A stretch of 13,014 nt of DNA from Candidatus Eiseniibacteriota bacterium (lineage in GTDB: Bacteria; Joyebacterota; Joyebacteria; Joyebacterales; Joyebacteraceae): assembly GCA_030638405.1 (NCBI GenBank), contig DAOWER010000181.1, positions 1 through 13,014 on the forward strand, given 5' to 3'. The notes under the pieces were generated by a model that had not been told where the DNA came from, ran no database searches, and was given only the letters and a program-made list of their open reading frames with translations. Below, in pieces: positions 1 to 7,056 of the stretch. Made by a program: the position numbers and the translations under genes. Position 1 is the stretch's first letter; each line of letters starts with the position of its first letter.

Positions 1-1355
1 CCGCAGCTCGGGATGCCCCAGATGTGCCACTCGTCCTCACCGGCGATCGCATCGCACGAGCCCCAGAACTCGGGCGTGATGCCGGTGTAGACCGGGTTCT
101 TGAGCATTCGGCCCAGACGCCCCTTCTTGATCTCCCACGCGATCTCGCAGCCGAACTGGAAGTTGAGCCGCTGCTGGTCGATGCTCCAGCTCTTGTTCGA
201 ATCTATGAGGATGCCGTCCTCCGTGTCCGCGATGATCTCCTGGAGCGTCCCCTGCCCCGGCAGCAGGCTGATGTTGGTCATGCGCACCAGAGGGATGCGG
301 TTCCACCCGTCCGCCCTCATCGTGCCGTTGCTGCGAAGTCCGATCCTCGGCGCCGTCTCCCGGCTCATCAGGTAGCCCGAGAAGATGCCCTCGCGAACGA
401 TGTCCGTGCGCTGAGCGGGCACTCCCTCGTCGTCGTAGCCGAACGAGCCTAAGCCCCCGGGCGACGTCGCGTCGGCGACTATGTTGACTATGTCGGACCC
501 GTAGCGGAACTCACCGAGCTTGTCGACATCGAGAAAGCTCGTGCCGGCGTAGGACGCCTCGGTTCCGAACACGCGGTCGAGCTCAATAGGGTGCCCGCAC
601 GATTCGTGAACCTGCAGCGCCAACTGAGTTCCCCCGATAATCAGGGTCGTGTTCCGCGACGGACACTCGTCGGCCCGGAGAAGCTCCACCGCCTCGCGTC
701 CGGTCTTCTCGGCGTGGCCCGGAAGGTCGAGAGAACGAGTGAACTCGAACCCTGACGTCGCGTAGTCGCCGCGGAAACTCGCAGGATACGAGCGGGTCTG
801 CCGCTCGCCTCCCTCCATGGCCGTCGCGGCGATGCCGCCGCCGGTCTCGACGATCGTCTGCTCTATGTCGCTGCCCTCCGTGTTGACGAAGAGCTTCTCC
901 GTCCTGAAGCTCATCATCGACGCGGTGGCGAACCGAACCTCGGAGGCCTTCGACATGCCCTCGCAGGACCTGGCCAGGATGTTGAGCTTCTCGGACAGCG
1001 GTACGTCGAAGGGATTCTCCTTCACCTCGTTTGTGTAGACGTCCACGACGGCCTCCTGACCGTCGAGGAGTACCCCGGAGCCCCCGACCCGCCCGCTCGC
1101 CCTGGCGATGGCCAGAGCCTGGTCGGCAACCTCCGCCACGGCCTCAGGCGTTGTGTCCGAGCTCGAGGAGAAGCCCCACGCTCCCCCGTCCAGCACTCGG
1201 ATGCCGAACCCCTCTGACTCGGTGACGGAACCGGTCTCCATCTCGCCGTTCTTCATGACGAGAAGCTCCGTCGTCGTTCGGACCCGCCTGGCGTCGGCGT
1301 AGTCGACGCCCTTCTTGCGAAGCGAGTTCATCGCTTCCTTGAGCAGTTCCTTCAA
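1..1355 (-). CDS. tldD: TldD-family zinc metalloprotease, 3' end cut by window
   Basis: Cytoplasmic metallopeptidase of the TldD/PmbA family. In known systems TldD pairs with PmbA (TldE) to degrade unfolded or modified peptides, including microcin precursors and antitoxins. Reading back from 1355 gives 451 intact codons with no stop before the window edge. The zinc motif HExxxH is present as HESCGH at residues 250-255, which marks TldD rather than the motif-less PmbA. The reading ends in IPSCG, where the family has a conserved C-terminal Cys-Gly (C451 here), so only about 20-30 residues should be missing. The TTG start is chosen because GGAGGT lies 6 bases upstream and the protein then begins MKELLKEAMN, a normal family N-terminus; no ATG fits better. 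It starts 44 bases after the trxB stop and is probably co-transcribed with it. A pmbA gene may follow outside the window. Family call is secure; substrate is unknown. Confidence 0.93.
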   Translation of the reverse strand, partial: MKELLKEAMNSLRKKGVDYADARRVRTTTELLVMKNGEMETGSVTESEGFGIRVLDGGAWGFSSSSDTTPEAVAEVADQALAIARASGRVGGSGVLLDGQEAVVDVYTNEVKENPFDVPLSEKLNILARSCEGMSKASEVRFATASMMSFRTEKLFVNTEGSDIEQTIVETGGGIAATAMEGGERQTRSYPASFRGDYATSGFEFTRSLDLPGHAEKTGREAVELLRADECPSRNTTLIIGGTQLALQVHESCGHPIELDRVFGTEASYAGTSFLDVDKLGEFRYGSDIVNIVADATSPGGLGSFGYDDEGVPAQRTDIVREGIFSGYLMSRETAPRIGLRSNGTMRADGWNRIPLVRMTNISLLPGQGTLQEIIADTEDGILIDSNKSWSIDQQRLNFQFGCEIAWEIKKGRLGRMLKNPVYTGITPEFWGSCDAIAGEDEWHIWGIPSC

Positions 1356-1361
1356 AAGATT

Positions 1362-1367
1362 ACCTCC
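1362..1367 (-). promoter_or_regulatory. Ribosome binding site that fixes the tldD TTG start
   Basis: GGAGGT on the minus strand, 6 bases before the TTG at 1355. It is a near-perfect anti-16S match and is the main reason for choosing a TTG start. Confidence 0.8.
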
Positions 1368-1377
1368 TCCGCTCCGA

Positions 1378-1395
1378 CCGCCCGAACGCGGGCGG
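1378..1395 (-). other. Hairpin between trxB and tldD
   Basis: CCGCCCG and CGGGCGG form a 7-bp all-GC stem around a 4-base loop, 4 bases after the trxB stop codon. No T-run follows on the minus strand, so it is unlikely to be a full intrinsic terminator. It could protect the trxB message or lower downstream expression. It may also be chance in GC-rich DNA. Confidence 0.4.
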
Positions 1396-1399
1396 GTCG

Positions 1400-2320
1400 C
1401 TACCATTGGTCATCCTCAACAAGACACTGCGCCGCGAAAGCAGCCGTCGCGCCGTCACCGACGGCGGTGGATATCTGCCTCAGCAGCTTCGATCGGCAGT
1501 CCCCTGCCGCGAGGATGCCCCTGACGTTAGTCTTCATCTCGCTGTCTGTCAGTAGGAAACCGTCCGGCGCCGCATCGACGATGCCGCCCAGGAACTCGGT
1601 CTTTGGCTCGAGCCCGACGAAGAGGAAGACGCCTGCGACCGGATGAGTAATCTGCTCCCCGGTCTTCACGTTCTTGAGATCGATGGACTCGACACCGTCG
1701 GCGCCGTTGATACGCTCGACCACGCAGCTGCAGAAACACTCGATCTTCTCGTTCTCCTGAACGCGCTCCCGGAGAATCGGTACCGCCCGGAACTCGTCGC
1801 GACGGTGTATCAGATAAACGCGCGTCGCGAAGGTCGTGAGATACAGCGCTTCCTGCAGCGCACTGTCGCCGCCTCCCACGACGGCGATCTCGAGACCCTT
1901 GTAGAACGGCCCATCGCAGGTCGCGCAGTACGACACGCCTCTACCCAGGAACTCCGCCTCGCCGGGAACGCCCAGCTTCTTGTAGGCGGTGCCCGTCGCC
2001 ACTATCACCGAGCGGGTCTCGAACGCGTCCGAGCCGGCGGTCACCACGAAGCCGTCGCCCGCGGCCGCAATCGAGGTTGCCGCGGCCGTCTTCAGCTCGG
2101 CCCCGAAGCTCGTCATCTGCTCGCTCATTCCCGCAATCAGTTCGGCGCCCGTCGTCGGTCCGACCCCGGGGTAGTTCTCTATGTGAGAGGTGACGACAAC
2201 CTGTCCACCAGGCATCATGCCCTCGAGAACCAGCGTCCTGAGCCTCGACCGACCCGCATAGATGCCGGCCGTCAGGCCGGCTGGTCCCGCTCCGATCACT
2301 ACCACATCGTACTTCTCCAT
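1400..2320 (-). CDS. trxB: Thioredoxin reductase (NADPH)
   Basis: Cytoplasmic flavoenzyme that passes electrons from NADPH through FAD and a redox-active disulfide to thioredoxin, maintaining thiol balance. The 306 aa length fits the low-molecular-weight bacterial class. Visible motifs are the N-terminal FAD fold GAGPAG (residues 10-15), the CATC redox pair (132-135), the nucleotide-binding GGGDSA (149-154), HRRDEFR (172-178), whose arginines normally favour NADPH over NADH, and the C-terminal FAD motif AAGDC (about 271-275). An in-frame ATG at 2467 would add 49 unrelated residues. The ATG at 2320 is preferred because AGGAGT precedes it and the fold begins at once with MEKYDVVVIGAGPAG. A TATAAT promoter lies about 40 bases upstream, so the gene heads a separate unit from the pil operon, followed by tldD. 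Possible alternatives, ferredoxin-NADP reductase-like or AhpF-like proteins, are less likely because the CATC pair and length match TrxB. Confidence 0.96.
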   Translation of the reverse strand: MEKYDVVVIGAGPAGLTAGIYAGRSRLRTLVLEGMMPGGQVVVTSHIENYPGVGPTTGAELIAGMSEQMTSFGAELKTAAATSIAAAGDGFVVTAGSDAFETRSVIVATGTAYKKLGVPGEAEFLGRGVSYCATCDGPFYKGLEIAVVGGGDSALQEALYLTTFATRVYLIHRRDEFRAVPILRERVQENEKIECFCSCVVERINGADGVESIDLKNVKTGEQITHPVAGVFLFVGLEPKTEFLGGIVDAAPDGFLLTDSEMKTNVRGILAAGDCRSKLLRQISTAVGDGATAAFAAQCLVEDDQW

Positions 2321-2325
2321 GTCCG

Positions 2326-2331
2326 ACTCCT
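2326..2331 (-). promoter_or_regulatory. Ribosome binding site deciding the trxB start
   Basis: AGGAGT on the minus strand, 5 bases before the ATG at 2320. It supports this start over the upstream in-frame ATG at 2467, which would also lie upstream of the probable transcription start. Confidence 0.65.
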
Positions 2332-2362
2332 GTGTCCGGGTCGTGGAATCGATCAGGCAGCC

Positions 2363-2391
2363 ATTATAGCCGAAAGGGGAATGGCGCGCCA
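2363..2391 (-). promoter_or_regulatory. Sigma-70-type promoter of trxB-tldD
   Basis: A perfect -10 hexamer TATAAT lies at 2363-2368, in otherwise GC-rich DNA. At 17-bp spacing the -35 position (2386-2391) reads TGGCGC, only 3 of 6 matches to TTGACA. Transcription would begin near 2356, giving a leader of about 36 bases before trxB. The perfect -10 and correct placement make it credible; the weak -35 may mean an activator is needed. Confidence 0.65.
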
Positions 2392-2473
2392 GCCGCGAGT
2401 CCGGCGTGCGGACGTGCCCGCCGGACGGCGGCCGACCCGACACGGGGCGGCGAACAGCTAATTGCATGAAGGA

Positions 2474-2498
2474 AGGGGGCTCGCATCGCGAGCCCCCT
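2474..2498 (-). terminator. Rho-independent-type terminator closing the pil operon
   Basis: An 11-bp stem, AGGGGGCTCGC paired with GCGAGCCCCCT around a 3-base loop, sits 45 bases after the secretin stop. On the minus strand it is followed by TTCCTTCATG, a pyrimidine-rich but interrupted T-tract. The other strand has no T-rich tail, so the minus orientation fits. A second GC-rich inverted repeat, GCCGGC at 2513-2518 and 2522-2527, lies between it and the stop codon. Together they separate the pil genes from the trxB promoter. Confidence 0.7.
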
Positions 2499-2543
2499 CG
2501 TGAACCGCAGTCGCCGGCCGCGCCGGCTTCCTGCCGCGCGCAC

Positions 2544-3782
2544 CTACGGAATGATGCGCGGCGTGATCTTGATCAGAAGGTCGGACTTCTTGACCTGCGT
2601 CGTCGTGTGCCTGAAGAGGTAGCCGAGGATGGGGATGTCGCCCAGAAGCGGCACCTTCGTGATGTTCTCGGTCTCGTCCTCACTCAGGAGACCGGCGATC
2701 ATGAATGTCTGGCCGTTCATGACCCGAACCTGCGTCTTCGCCGTGCGCTCCTTTGTCCACGGGACCTCGTCGTTCGGACCCCTGAACCCGACGATGGTGC
2801 TGACGCTCGGCTCGACCATCACGGTGATGTGACCGTCACCTGCGGCCCGCGGCGTGACCGTAACCGAGACGCCCACCCGCTCCTTTTCCACCTGGAGTTC
2901 CATGACGCCGCCGGTCGTCAGGTTGGACACCGTGTAGGGAATGACGTCGCCGATGTGGATCTCGGCCGTCCGGTTATTGAGGGTCGCGAGCTTCGAGTTG
3001 CTCAGGACCTTCGCACCGCCGTCTTGCTCGAGGATGTCCAGCGCGACCTCGAGCGCCTTGGCCTGGCGGAAGACATCGTCCACGCTGAATCCGCGATTGA
3101 CGAAGGGCATGATCTCGGGCACCTCGTCGTAGCCCGAGTCCATCGGCGGCGTGCCCCCGGGCCCCGGCTCGGCGAAGATGACGGTCTGGTGCATGATCCT
3201 GTTCCAGTCGATACCGAGCTCCACCATCCTGTCCGTAGCGACCTCGATGACCTCGGTCTCGAGCATGATCTGCAGCGGAGGCACGTCGAGATCCTCGACG
3301 ATGCCCCGAATCTGGTCGATCATACCGGGAGTGGCCACGACGACCAGTCGATTGCCACCCGGGTCCGCAGCTACTCTCTCGGCGACCTTCTCAACGAGCG
3401 GAACGAGCTCGAAGGCGTCCGCATACTGGATCTCGAGGACATACGCCGAGAAACCAGTATCCTGCGTCAGCTGGTCCTGCGGAGCGACGAGCACCGAGTT
3501 ACCGATGCGCTCGTAGCCCAAACCAGACGCGCGGACGATGAGGTTCAGCGCCTCCTCGATGGGCGTGGCGGTCAGGTGAATCGAGATCTCCCTCGTCTCG
3601 ACGTCGGTGCTCGCCACGATGTTGAGCCCGCTCTTCTCCGACAGCACGGTCAGAATGTCCATGAGCGGCGTGCCGGTGGCGTGCAGCGTGATCGGCGTGT
3701 CCCCCAGATCACTCGCGGCCATCGCCGGAACGACACAGGCCAGCAACAGGGCCACAGCAACTACGACAATCGAAGTCTTCAC
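2544..3782 (-). CDS. pilQ: Type IV pilus secretin (compact PilQ)
   Basis: Outer-membrane secretin that forms the gated multimeric ring through which the pilus leaves the cell. Of 412 aa, residues 1-22 are a signal peptide ending AMA. An N0/STN-like domain (about 30-100) begins PITLHATGTPLMDILTVLSE, and an N1-type ring domain (about 110-175) follows. The rest is the secretin barrel domain, with KVLSNSKLATLNNRTAEIHI in the middle and the signature VPLLGDIPILGYLF at 377-390. There are no AMIN peptidoglycan-binding repeats, so it is far shorter than a typical PilQ of about 700 aa. LLAC at residues 13-16 resembles a weak lipobox, so lipoprotein processing is an alternative to ordinary signal-peptidase cleavage. 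The start is GTG, with GGAGGG 7 bases upstream. It is the last pil gene, 27 bases after the PilP-like gene and just before the terminator. Its position after pilMNOP favours PilQ over GspD. Confidence 0.92.
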   Translation of the reverse strand: MKTSIVVVAVALLLACVVPAMAASDLGDTPITLHATGTPLMDILTVLSEKSGLNIVASTDVETREISIHLTATPIEEALNLIVRASGLGYERIGNSVLVAPQDQLTQDTGFSAYVLEIQYADAFELVPLVEKVAERVAADPGGNRLVVVATPGMIDQIRGIVEDLDVPPLQIMLETEVIEVATDRMVELGIDWNRIMHQTVIFAEPGPGGTPPMDSGYDEVPEIMPFVNRGFSVDDVFRQAKALEVALDILEQDGGAKVLSNSKLATLNNRTAEIHIGDVIPYTVSNLTTGGVMELQVEKERVGVSVTVTPRAAGDGHITVMVEPSVSTIVGFRGPNDEVPWTKERTAKTQVRVMNGQTFMIAGLLSEDETENITKVPLLGDIPILGYLFRHTTTQVKKSDLLIKITPRIIP

Positions 3783-3809
3783 GGTAGTACCCTCCGGTTG
3801 TTCCCGGGG

Positions 3810-4298
3810 TCAGAACGGGTATTTCTTCGTCCCGGCCTCACCCACTATCGTCACTCCATCTGGTTCAATCGCTGTTACACGGCCTCCGGTAATCTCGTCG
3901 CCCACCCTGATGGTGATGTTCTGGCTGCCGAGCGTGAGAAACGCCCGTGGGTCGTCGTCGCCCATGAGAATCGCAGTCACGCTGTACGACGGCCACCTGG
4001 GGACCTTGCGCGCGGTCTGCGTCGGGGCGGGTTTCGGCTTCGGTGCGGCCTTGTACGTCACCATCGGGTCCCGGTCGTCGCTCGTCACCGCCTCCTCGCC
4101 GCTCGATTCCTCGATGTCTTCTACAAGCAGCGCGATCTCGTTGACCTTGGTCTGTATCTCACCGGGGCCTGCCTCGGCGGAAACGGAGACGGCGTGTCCG
4201 TCACTGGCCGTCCCCGTGATGGCACGTGTGGCCACGTACGTAGACGCCGCGGTCGCCAGAACCGCCACCAGCACAACCAGTATCGTCTTCCCTTTCAT
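3810..4298 (-). CDS. PilP/GspC-like pilus alignment protein
   Basis: Probable inner-membrane-anchored periplasmic link between PilN/PilO and the secretin. Of 162 aa, residues about 5-27 form a hydrophobic anchor after MKGK. An acidic linker and a proline/lysine stretch (KPKPAPTQ) follow, then a small beta domain from about residue 105 with WPSYSVTAILMGDDDPRAF, ITIRVGDEI and VTAIEPDGVTIVG. This pattern matches the homology-region fold shared by PilP and GspC, which contacts the secretin N0 domain. Classical PilP is a lipoprotein, but this protein has no cysteine at all. Its membrane-spanning start is more like GspC of type II secretion. Gene order (after pilO, before the secretin) supports the PilP role. 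The ATG follows GGAGG closely. Similarity is judged by eye from a short domain, so the family call is less certain than its position in the operon. Confidence 0.72.
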   Translation of the reverse strand: MKGKTILVVLVAVLATAASTYVATRAITGTASDGHAVSVSAEAGPGEIQTKVNEIALLVEDIEESSGEEAVTSDDRDPMVTYKAAPKPKPAPTQTARKVPRWPSYSVTAILMGDDDPRAFLTLGSQNITIRVGDEITGGRVTAIEPDGVTIVGEAGTKKYPF

Positions 4299-4342
4299 GA
4301 AACCTCCATAAGGTGTCGGGATCCGGACCCGAACCGAATCGC

Positions 4343-4846
4343 CTAATGCCCTGTGACGGTAACCGTCAACGTCGCCGAGTGCGTCTTCCTCTGTCGCACC
4401 TGTTTCGAGTGAAGCTCGAACGAGTTGACTACGACAACCTCAGGCAGGAGTTCCAGATACCTGAGGAAGTTGGCGAACTGCCTGAAGCCGCCCTCGACCT
4501 CCAGCTTGAACGTACGGCACGTGTACAACCCGTCCTGCAGCACGCGGCGTGGTTCCACGCGTGTCAGAACCATGCCCGCGTCCTGAATCTCCTCGCTGAT
4601 GCTGGACAGGAACCGCTGCTCCCCCTCGTTCACCCCCTCGATCTCTGCGGGCAAGAGATTGGAAATCTCTTCGAGGAGAGCGGGATGCCCCACGACGTAC
4701 GCGTGCTCGGTTTCCGCGACAGCCAGCTCACGGGTCAATTCAATGAGCTTCTCCGTGCGAGGATGGTACACCGTGGCGTCTGCCACCAAGAGAAGCGCAC
4801 AAGTGGCCATGATGATCGCCAAGCCTACCCAGCTACGGATTCCCAT
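4343..4846 (-). CDS. pilO: Pilus inner-membrane alignment protein PilO
   Basis: PilO normally dimerises with PilN through a periplasmic coiled coil and ferredoxin-like domain, and transmits motor state to PilP and the secretin. This 167 aa protein has one transmembrane segment (about residues 5-23) and a helical region (about 28-65) rich in Glu and Leu. Its C-terminal alpha/beta domain carries FKLEVEGGFRQFANFLRYLE and ends in the beta strand SATLTVTVTG. The motif EGGFRQFANFLRYLELLP closely resembles the conserved F..l..Fl..le...ri stretch of PilO. It starts 16 bases after the pilN stop, with a GAGG-type ribosome site in the gap, and precedes the PilP-like gene by 44 bases. Length is slightly short for the family, usually near 200 aa. 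The identification rests on topology, motif and gene order together. Confidence 0.85.
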   Translation of the reverse strand: MGIRSWVGLAIIMATCALLLVADATVYHPRTEKLIELTRELAVAETEHAYVVGHPALLEEISNLLPAEIEGVNEGEQRFLSSISEEIQDAGMVLTRVEPRRVLQDGLYTCRTFKLEVEGGFRQFANFLRYLELLPEVVVVNSFELHSKQVRQRKTHSATLTVTVTGH

Positions 4847-4862
4847 TGCTCGCCCTCACCTC

Positions 4863-5456
4863 TCACTTGTCGCCCAACGGACAGAATATCTCGAATTCCA
4901 GGTACTCGTCTTCCGTCGTCAGCTTCCATCTGGAAGACACCAGCTTGACCGCCGAGAAGCTCTCCGCGAAGATCGGTTCGGCCCTCACGACCGCGATGAA
5001 TTTCATCAGCTTCGCGAGGCTCTCCTCCTTGCGCCCCGCCCGAAGTCGTCCTTCCATGTGGAACCCCGGTGTCCTGCCGCCGGAGCCGACGAGCGACCCC
5101 TCGCTGAACCTGAGTCGCGTGAACCACAGCTCGGGGATGGCGAGCCTGGAAGATGCCGCAAGGATGCTGCTCCATCTTATCTGGGCCGCCCGTGTCCTGA
5201 TGAGGCTCAGCTCCTCGTCGGAGAGGCCGTGCCCCCCTGCGGTCAACGCGTCCAGCAGCTGAGCGTTGGCTACCTCGACGCGCGCGGTCCTGGCCGTTAT
5301 CTTCTGCTGACTCTGCACGAGCGCGAAGATGAAGAGCCCGGAGACCACGATGCTGATGCCGAGCAGAGAGACAACCAGCGCGATCTGGCGCAGCTTCCGT
5401 TTGATCTCTTTCGACCTCTCGCCGCGGAGGCGGTACACGTTGATCTTGAAAAGCAC
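4863..5456 (-). CDS. pilN: Pilus inner-membrane protein PilN
   Basis: PilN is the bitopic inner-membrane protein whose cytoplasmic N-terminal tail docks onto PilM. Here the tail begins MLFKINVYRLRGERSKEIKR, matching the family pattern in which INL/INVY-type residues insert into the PilM groove. A transmembrane helix spans about residues 24-48, then a periplasmic coiled-coil region and an alpha/beta domain containing GFHMEGRL follow. Length is 197 aa, normal for the family. The start is GTG, only 4 bases beyond the pilM stop, and its ribosome site GGAGGAG lies inside the last pilM codons, so translation is probably coupled and the two products made in step. The order M-N-O is the usual one in type IV pilus loci. 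GspL-like proteins are an alternative, but those fuse the PilM and PilN parts, which are separate here. Confidence 0.87.
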   Translation of the reverse strand: MLFKINVYRLRGERSKEIKRKLRQIALVVSLLGISIVVSGLFIFALVQSQQKITARTARVEVANAQLLDALTAGGHGLSDEELSLIRTRAAQIRWSSILAASSRLAIPELWFTRLRFSEGSLVGSGGRTPGFHMEGRLRAGRKEESLAKLMKFIAVVRAEPIFAESFSAVKLVSSRWKLTTEDEYLEFEIFCPLGDK

Positions 5457-5460
5457 CGGT

Positions 5461-6510
5461 CTATCTCCTCCTCGCGAGGCTCATCGCCAGGGCGAACCTC
5501 GGACCCTGGAGTTCCCGACCCCGACGATCGATGTCGATCTTGGCGCCGTCCATGTCCTTGAGCGGATTGAGAACCTCCGTCGGCACCTTCAGTGAATCCG
5601 TGAAGTGCTCCGCCACACCCTCTGCCAGCGCGCGCCCGCCGCTCAGGTAGATCTTGTCTATGCCGCGTCTCCCGGTCTCGCTGTTGTAGAAGGCCAGGGA
5701 GCGCTGCACCTCCTTGAGCACGAACGTCTGCCACTTGCGTCGTGCCCCACTGCTCTCACCCTCTCCGTCGGACGCGTCGGCGCGGCCGGCGCCCCTTGTG
5801 ACAGGCATGCGGACCGAGCGAGCCAGGAGAAGTCCCCCGGCACGGTAGATCGACAGGCTCAAGGTACTCGCCCCCATCTCGACGGCGGCCACTGCACCAT
5901 CGACGAGCCCCTCCGCATCGAGCTCGTTCATGAGAGCGAGCGGCACAAGATCGACGGCGCATGGCTCCACGCCTGCTTCGCACAGCAGGCCGATGTGACT
6001 GTCGATGTGCCGCTGCTCCACGGCGGCCAGAAGGACGTGCATATCGTCCGCCTTGTCGTCCGCCTCTCCGCCCGTCTCCTCGCCCGTCTCGTCGCCCCTC
6101 TCGTCGCCCGTCTCGCGCGCCAGCAGCTGGAAATCCAGCACGAACTCCGACGCGCCGAAGGGCACGTGCTTCTTGGCCTCCCAGCCGATTGATTCTGCCA
6201 GATTGGAATCGGGCATCTTCGGGAAGGACACGTGCTTCACGCTGATACCGGGGCCCTCGACGGCCGTAACCACCTGCCAGGACGTCGAGATGTCGGTGCC
6301 TGAGGCCTCGAGCGCACTCGTGATCGCGTCCACGCGCGCGGCATTGGCGGCCTCATCGGTCGCACCTCTGTTCACGGTGGGGTAGTCAATCTCCGCCAGA
6401 GCAATGCCCGCCAGCTTGACCCTGCCGCCGGCGTGACGCAGCCTCACGGCCTTCACGCTCTGGGCACCCACGTCCAGACCTGTGACGAATTTCCGGGACC
6501 CGCCGAACAC
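5461..6510 (-). CDS. pilM: Pilus assembly actin-like ATPase PilM
   Basis: Cytoplasmic actin/FtsA-like protein that binds ATP and the PilN tail, forming the inner ring of the pilus alignment complex. Of 349 aa, motifs include phosphate-1 TGLDVGAQSVKAVRL (10-24), FPKMP and the helix AESIGWEAKKHVPF (96-118) typical of PilM, phosphate-2 VAAVEMGASTLSLSIY (207-222) and the adenosine motif IYLSGGRALAEGV (287-299). An acidic low-complexity insert occupies about 131-157, coded by 12-bp DNA repeats. A second polar loop, with many Gly, Ser and Arg, lies at about 239-258. Neither is part of the conserved core; both probably form surface loops. The start is GTG, with GGAGGG 4 bases upstream, and no earlier start fits the family N-terminus. 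It begins 18 bases after the PilW-like stop and is coupled to pilN. Confidence 0.93.
   Translation of the reverse strand: MFGGSRKFVTGLDVGAQSVKAVRLRHAGGRVKLAGIALAEIDYPTVNRGATDEAANAARVDAITSALEASGTDISTSWQVVTAVEGPGISVKHVSFPKMPDSNLAESIGWEAKKHVPFGASEFVLDFQLLARETGDERGDETGEETGGEADDKADDMHVLLAAVEQRHIDSHIGLLCEAGVEPCAVDLVPLALMNELDAEGLVDGAVAAVEMGASTLSLSIYRAGGLLLARSVRMPVTRGAGRADASDGEGESSGARRKWQTFVLKEVQRSLAFYNSETGRRGIDKIYLSGGRALAEGVAEHFTDSLKVPTEVLNPLKDMDGAKIDIDRRGRELQGPRFALAMSLARRR
6062..6121 (-). repeat. 12-bp minisatellite inside pilM
   Basis: Five degenerate 12-base units stand head to tail: on the plus strand GCCTCTCCGCCC, GTCTCCTCGCCC, GTCTCGTCGCCC, CTCTCGTCGCCC and GTCTCGCGCGCC. The middle three differ from one another at one or two positions. 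On the coding strand they give four-residue repeats such as GDER, GDET and GEET. The unit is a multiple of three, so gain or loss of a copy would keep the pilM frame. Confidence 0.85.
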
Positions 6511-6528
6511 TCTACCCTCCTGACCTCG

Positions 6529-7056
6529 CTACGGAATCAGCTCGTTGCGACACACCGCTACCGAGTTGATGTGTACTCTCTGGTCGTCGAACGGCACCGC
6601 CGTCGTCCCCATATCGTCAGCGAGCGTCATGCTGATCCATAGCTTGACGCCGTTGCTGGTGGAGAATCGCAGGTCGGTCACGTCGCTCGCGAGGACCGTG
6701 CCATGCTGGTTCACTACCTGGTCACCCATTAGAGCGTACGTCGCCAGTGTCGCTGTGGTGCCGCCTATCGTCCTCGTGACGGCGATCGATGTCGAGTCCG
6801 CGCCGACTATTACCGTGTCACCATGTCTTGTGTCGAAGGCAATTCTCTTCACAGCTCGGTCACCATTGCGCTGGAGCGCAAGCCTGGCGCCCGAGATATC
6901 CCACGTATCCATGGAGGTCAGATACATGCTGAACGCCGCGACGAGAATGACGGCAGCGACGAATCCAGCGATCATGACCTCGAGAGCGGTCAGTCCCGCA
7001 TTGGTCGCGAGACGTCCGCCGGGCACGCACCTGTGTGTTCGAAGTCTCTTCGTCAT
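6529..7056 (-). CDS. PilW-like minor pilin (type IV prepilin)
   Basis: Minor pilin expected to join the tip or priming complex of the fibre. Of 175 aa, the leader is long (21 residues) and basic, ending TNAG. It is followed by the mature N-terminus LTALEVMIAGFVAAVILVAA, a prepilin class III signal with Glu at +5 and Leu instead of Phe at +1. The globular domain has a PilW/PulJ-type layout: a helix RLALQRNGDRAVKRIAFD, then beta strands such as TSIAVTRTIGG and ATYALMGDQVVNQ. The start is the ATG at 7056, which overlaps the preceding stop as ATGA. An in-frame upstream start at 7110 would add 18 residues inside the neighbouring gene and is less likely. The ribosome site is weak, consistent with coupled translation. 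Exact subfamily (PilW, PulJ or FimU-like) cannot be fixed by eye. Confidence 0.85.
   Translation of the reverse strand: MTKRLRTHRCVPGGRLATNAGLTALEVMIAGFVAAVILVAAFSMYLTSMDTWDISGARLALQRNGDRAVKRIAFDTRHGDTVIVGADSTSIAVTRTIGGTTATLATYALMGDQVVNQHGTVLASDVTDLRFSTSNGVKLWISMTLADDMGTTAVPFDDQRVHINSVAVCRNELIP

Noticed and set aside
1378..1395. Hairpin after trxB as a true terminator separating tldD
   Set aside because: It has no T-tract after the stem, and a 44-base gap with a good ribosome site suggests one transcript. Kept only as a low-confidence hairpin.
2321..2467. N-terminal extension of TrxB to an ATG at 2467
   Set aside because: The extra 49 residues match no TrxB feature, and the TATAAT promoter and AGGAGT site fall inside this stretch, pointing to the start at 2320.
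2406..4346. A 646-codon open frame on the plus strand opposite the secretin and PilP-like genes
   Set aside because: It is a GC-rich shadow frame. It has no recognisable domain, is full of Arg/His/Asp, and runs antisense to two genes with clear family motifs and ribosome sites.
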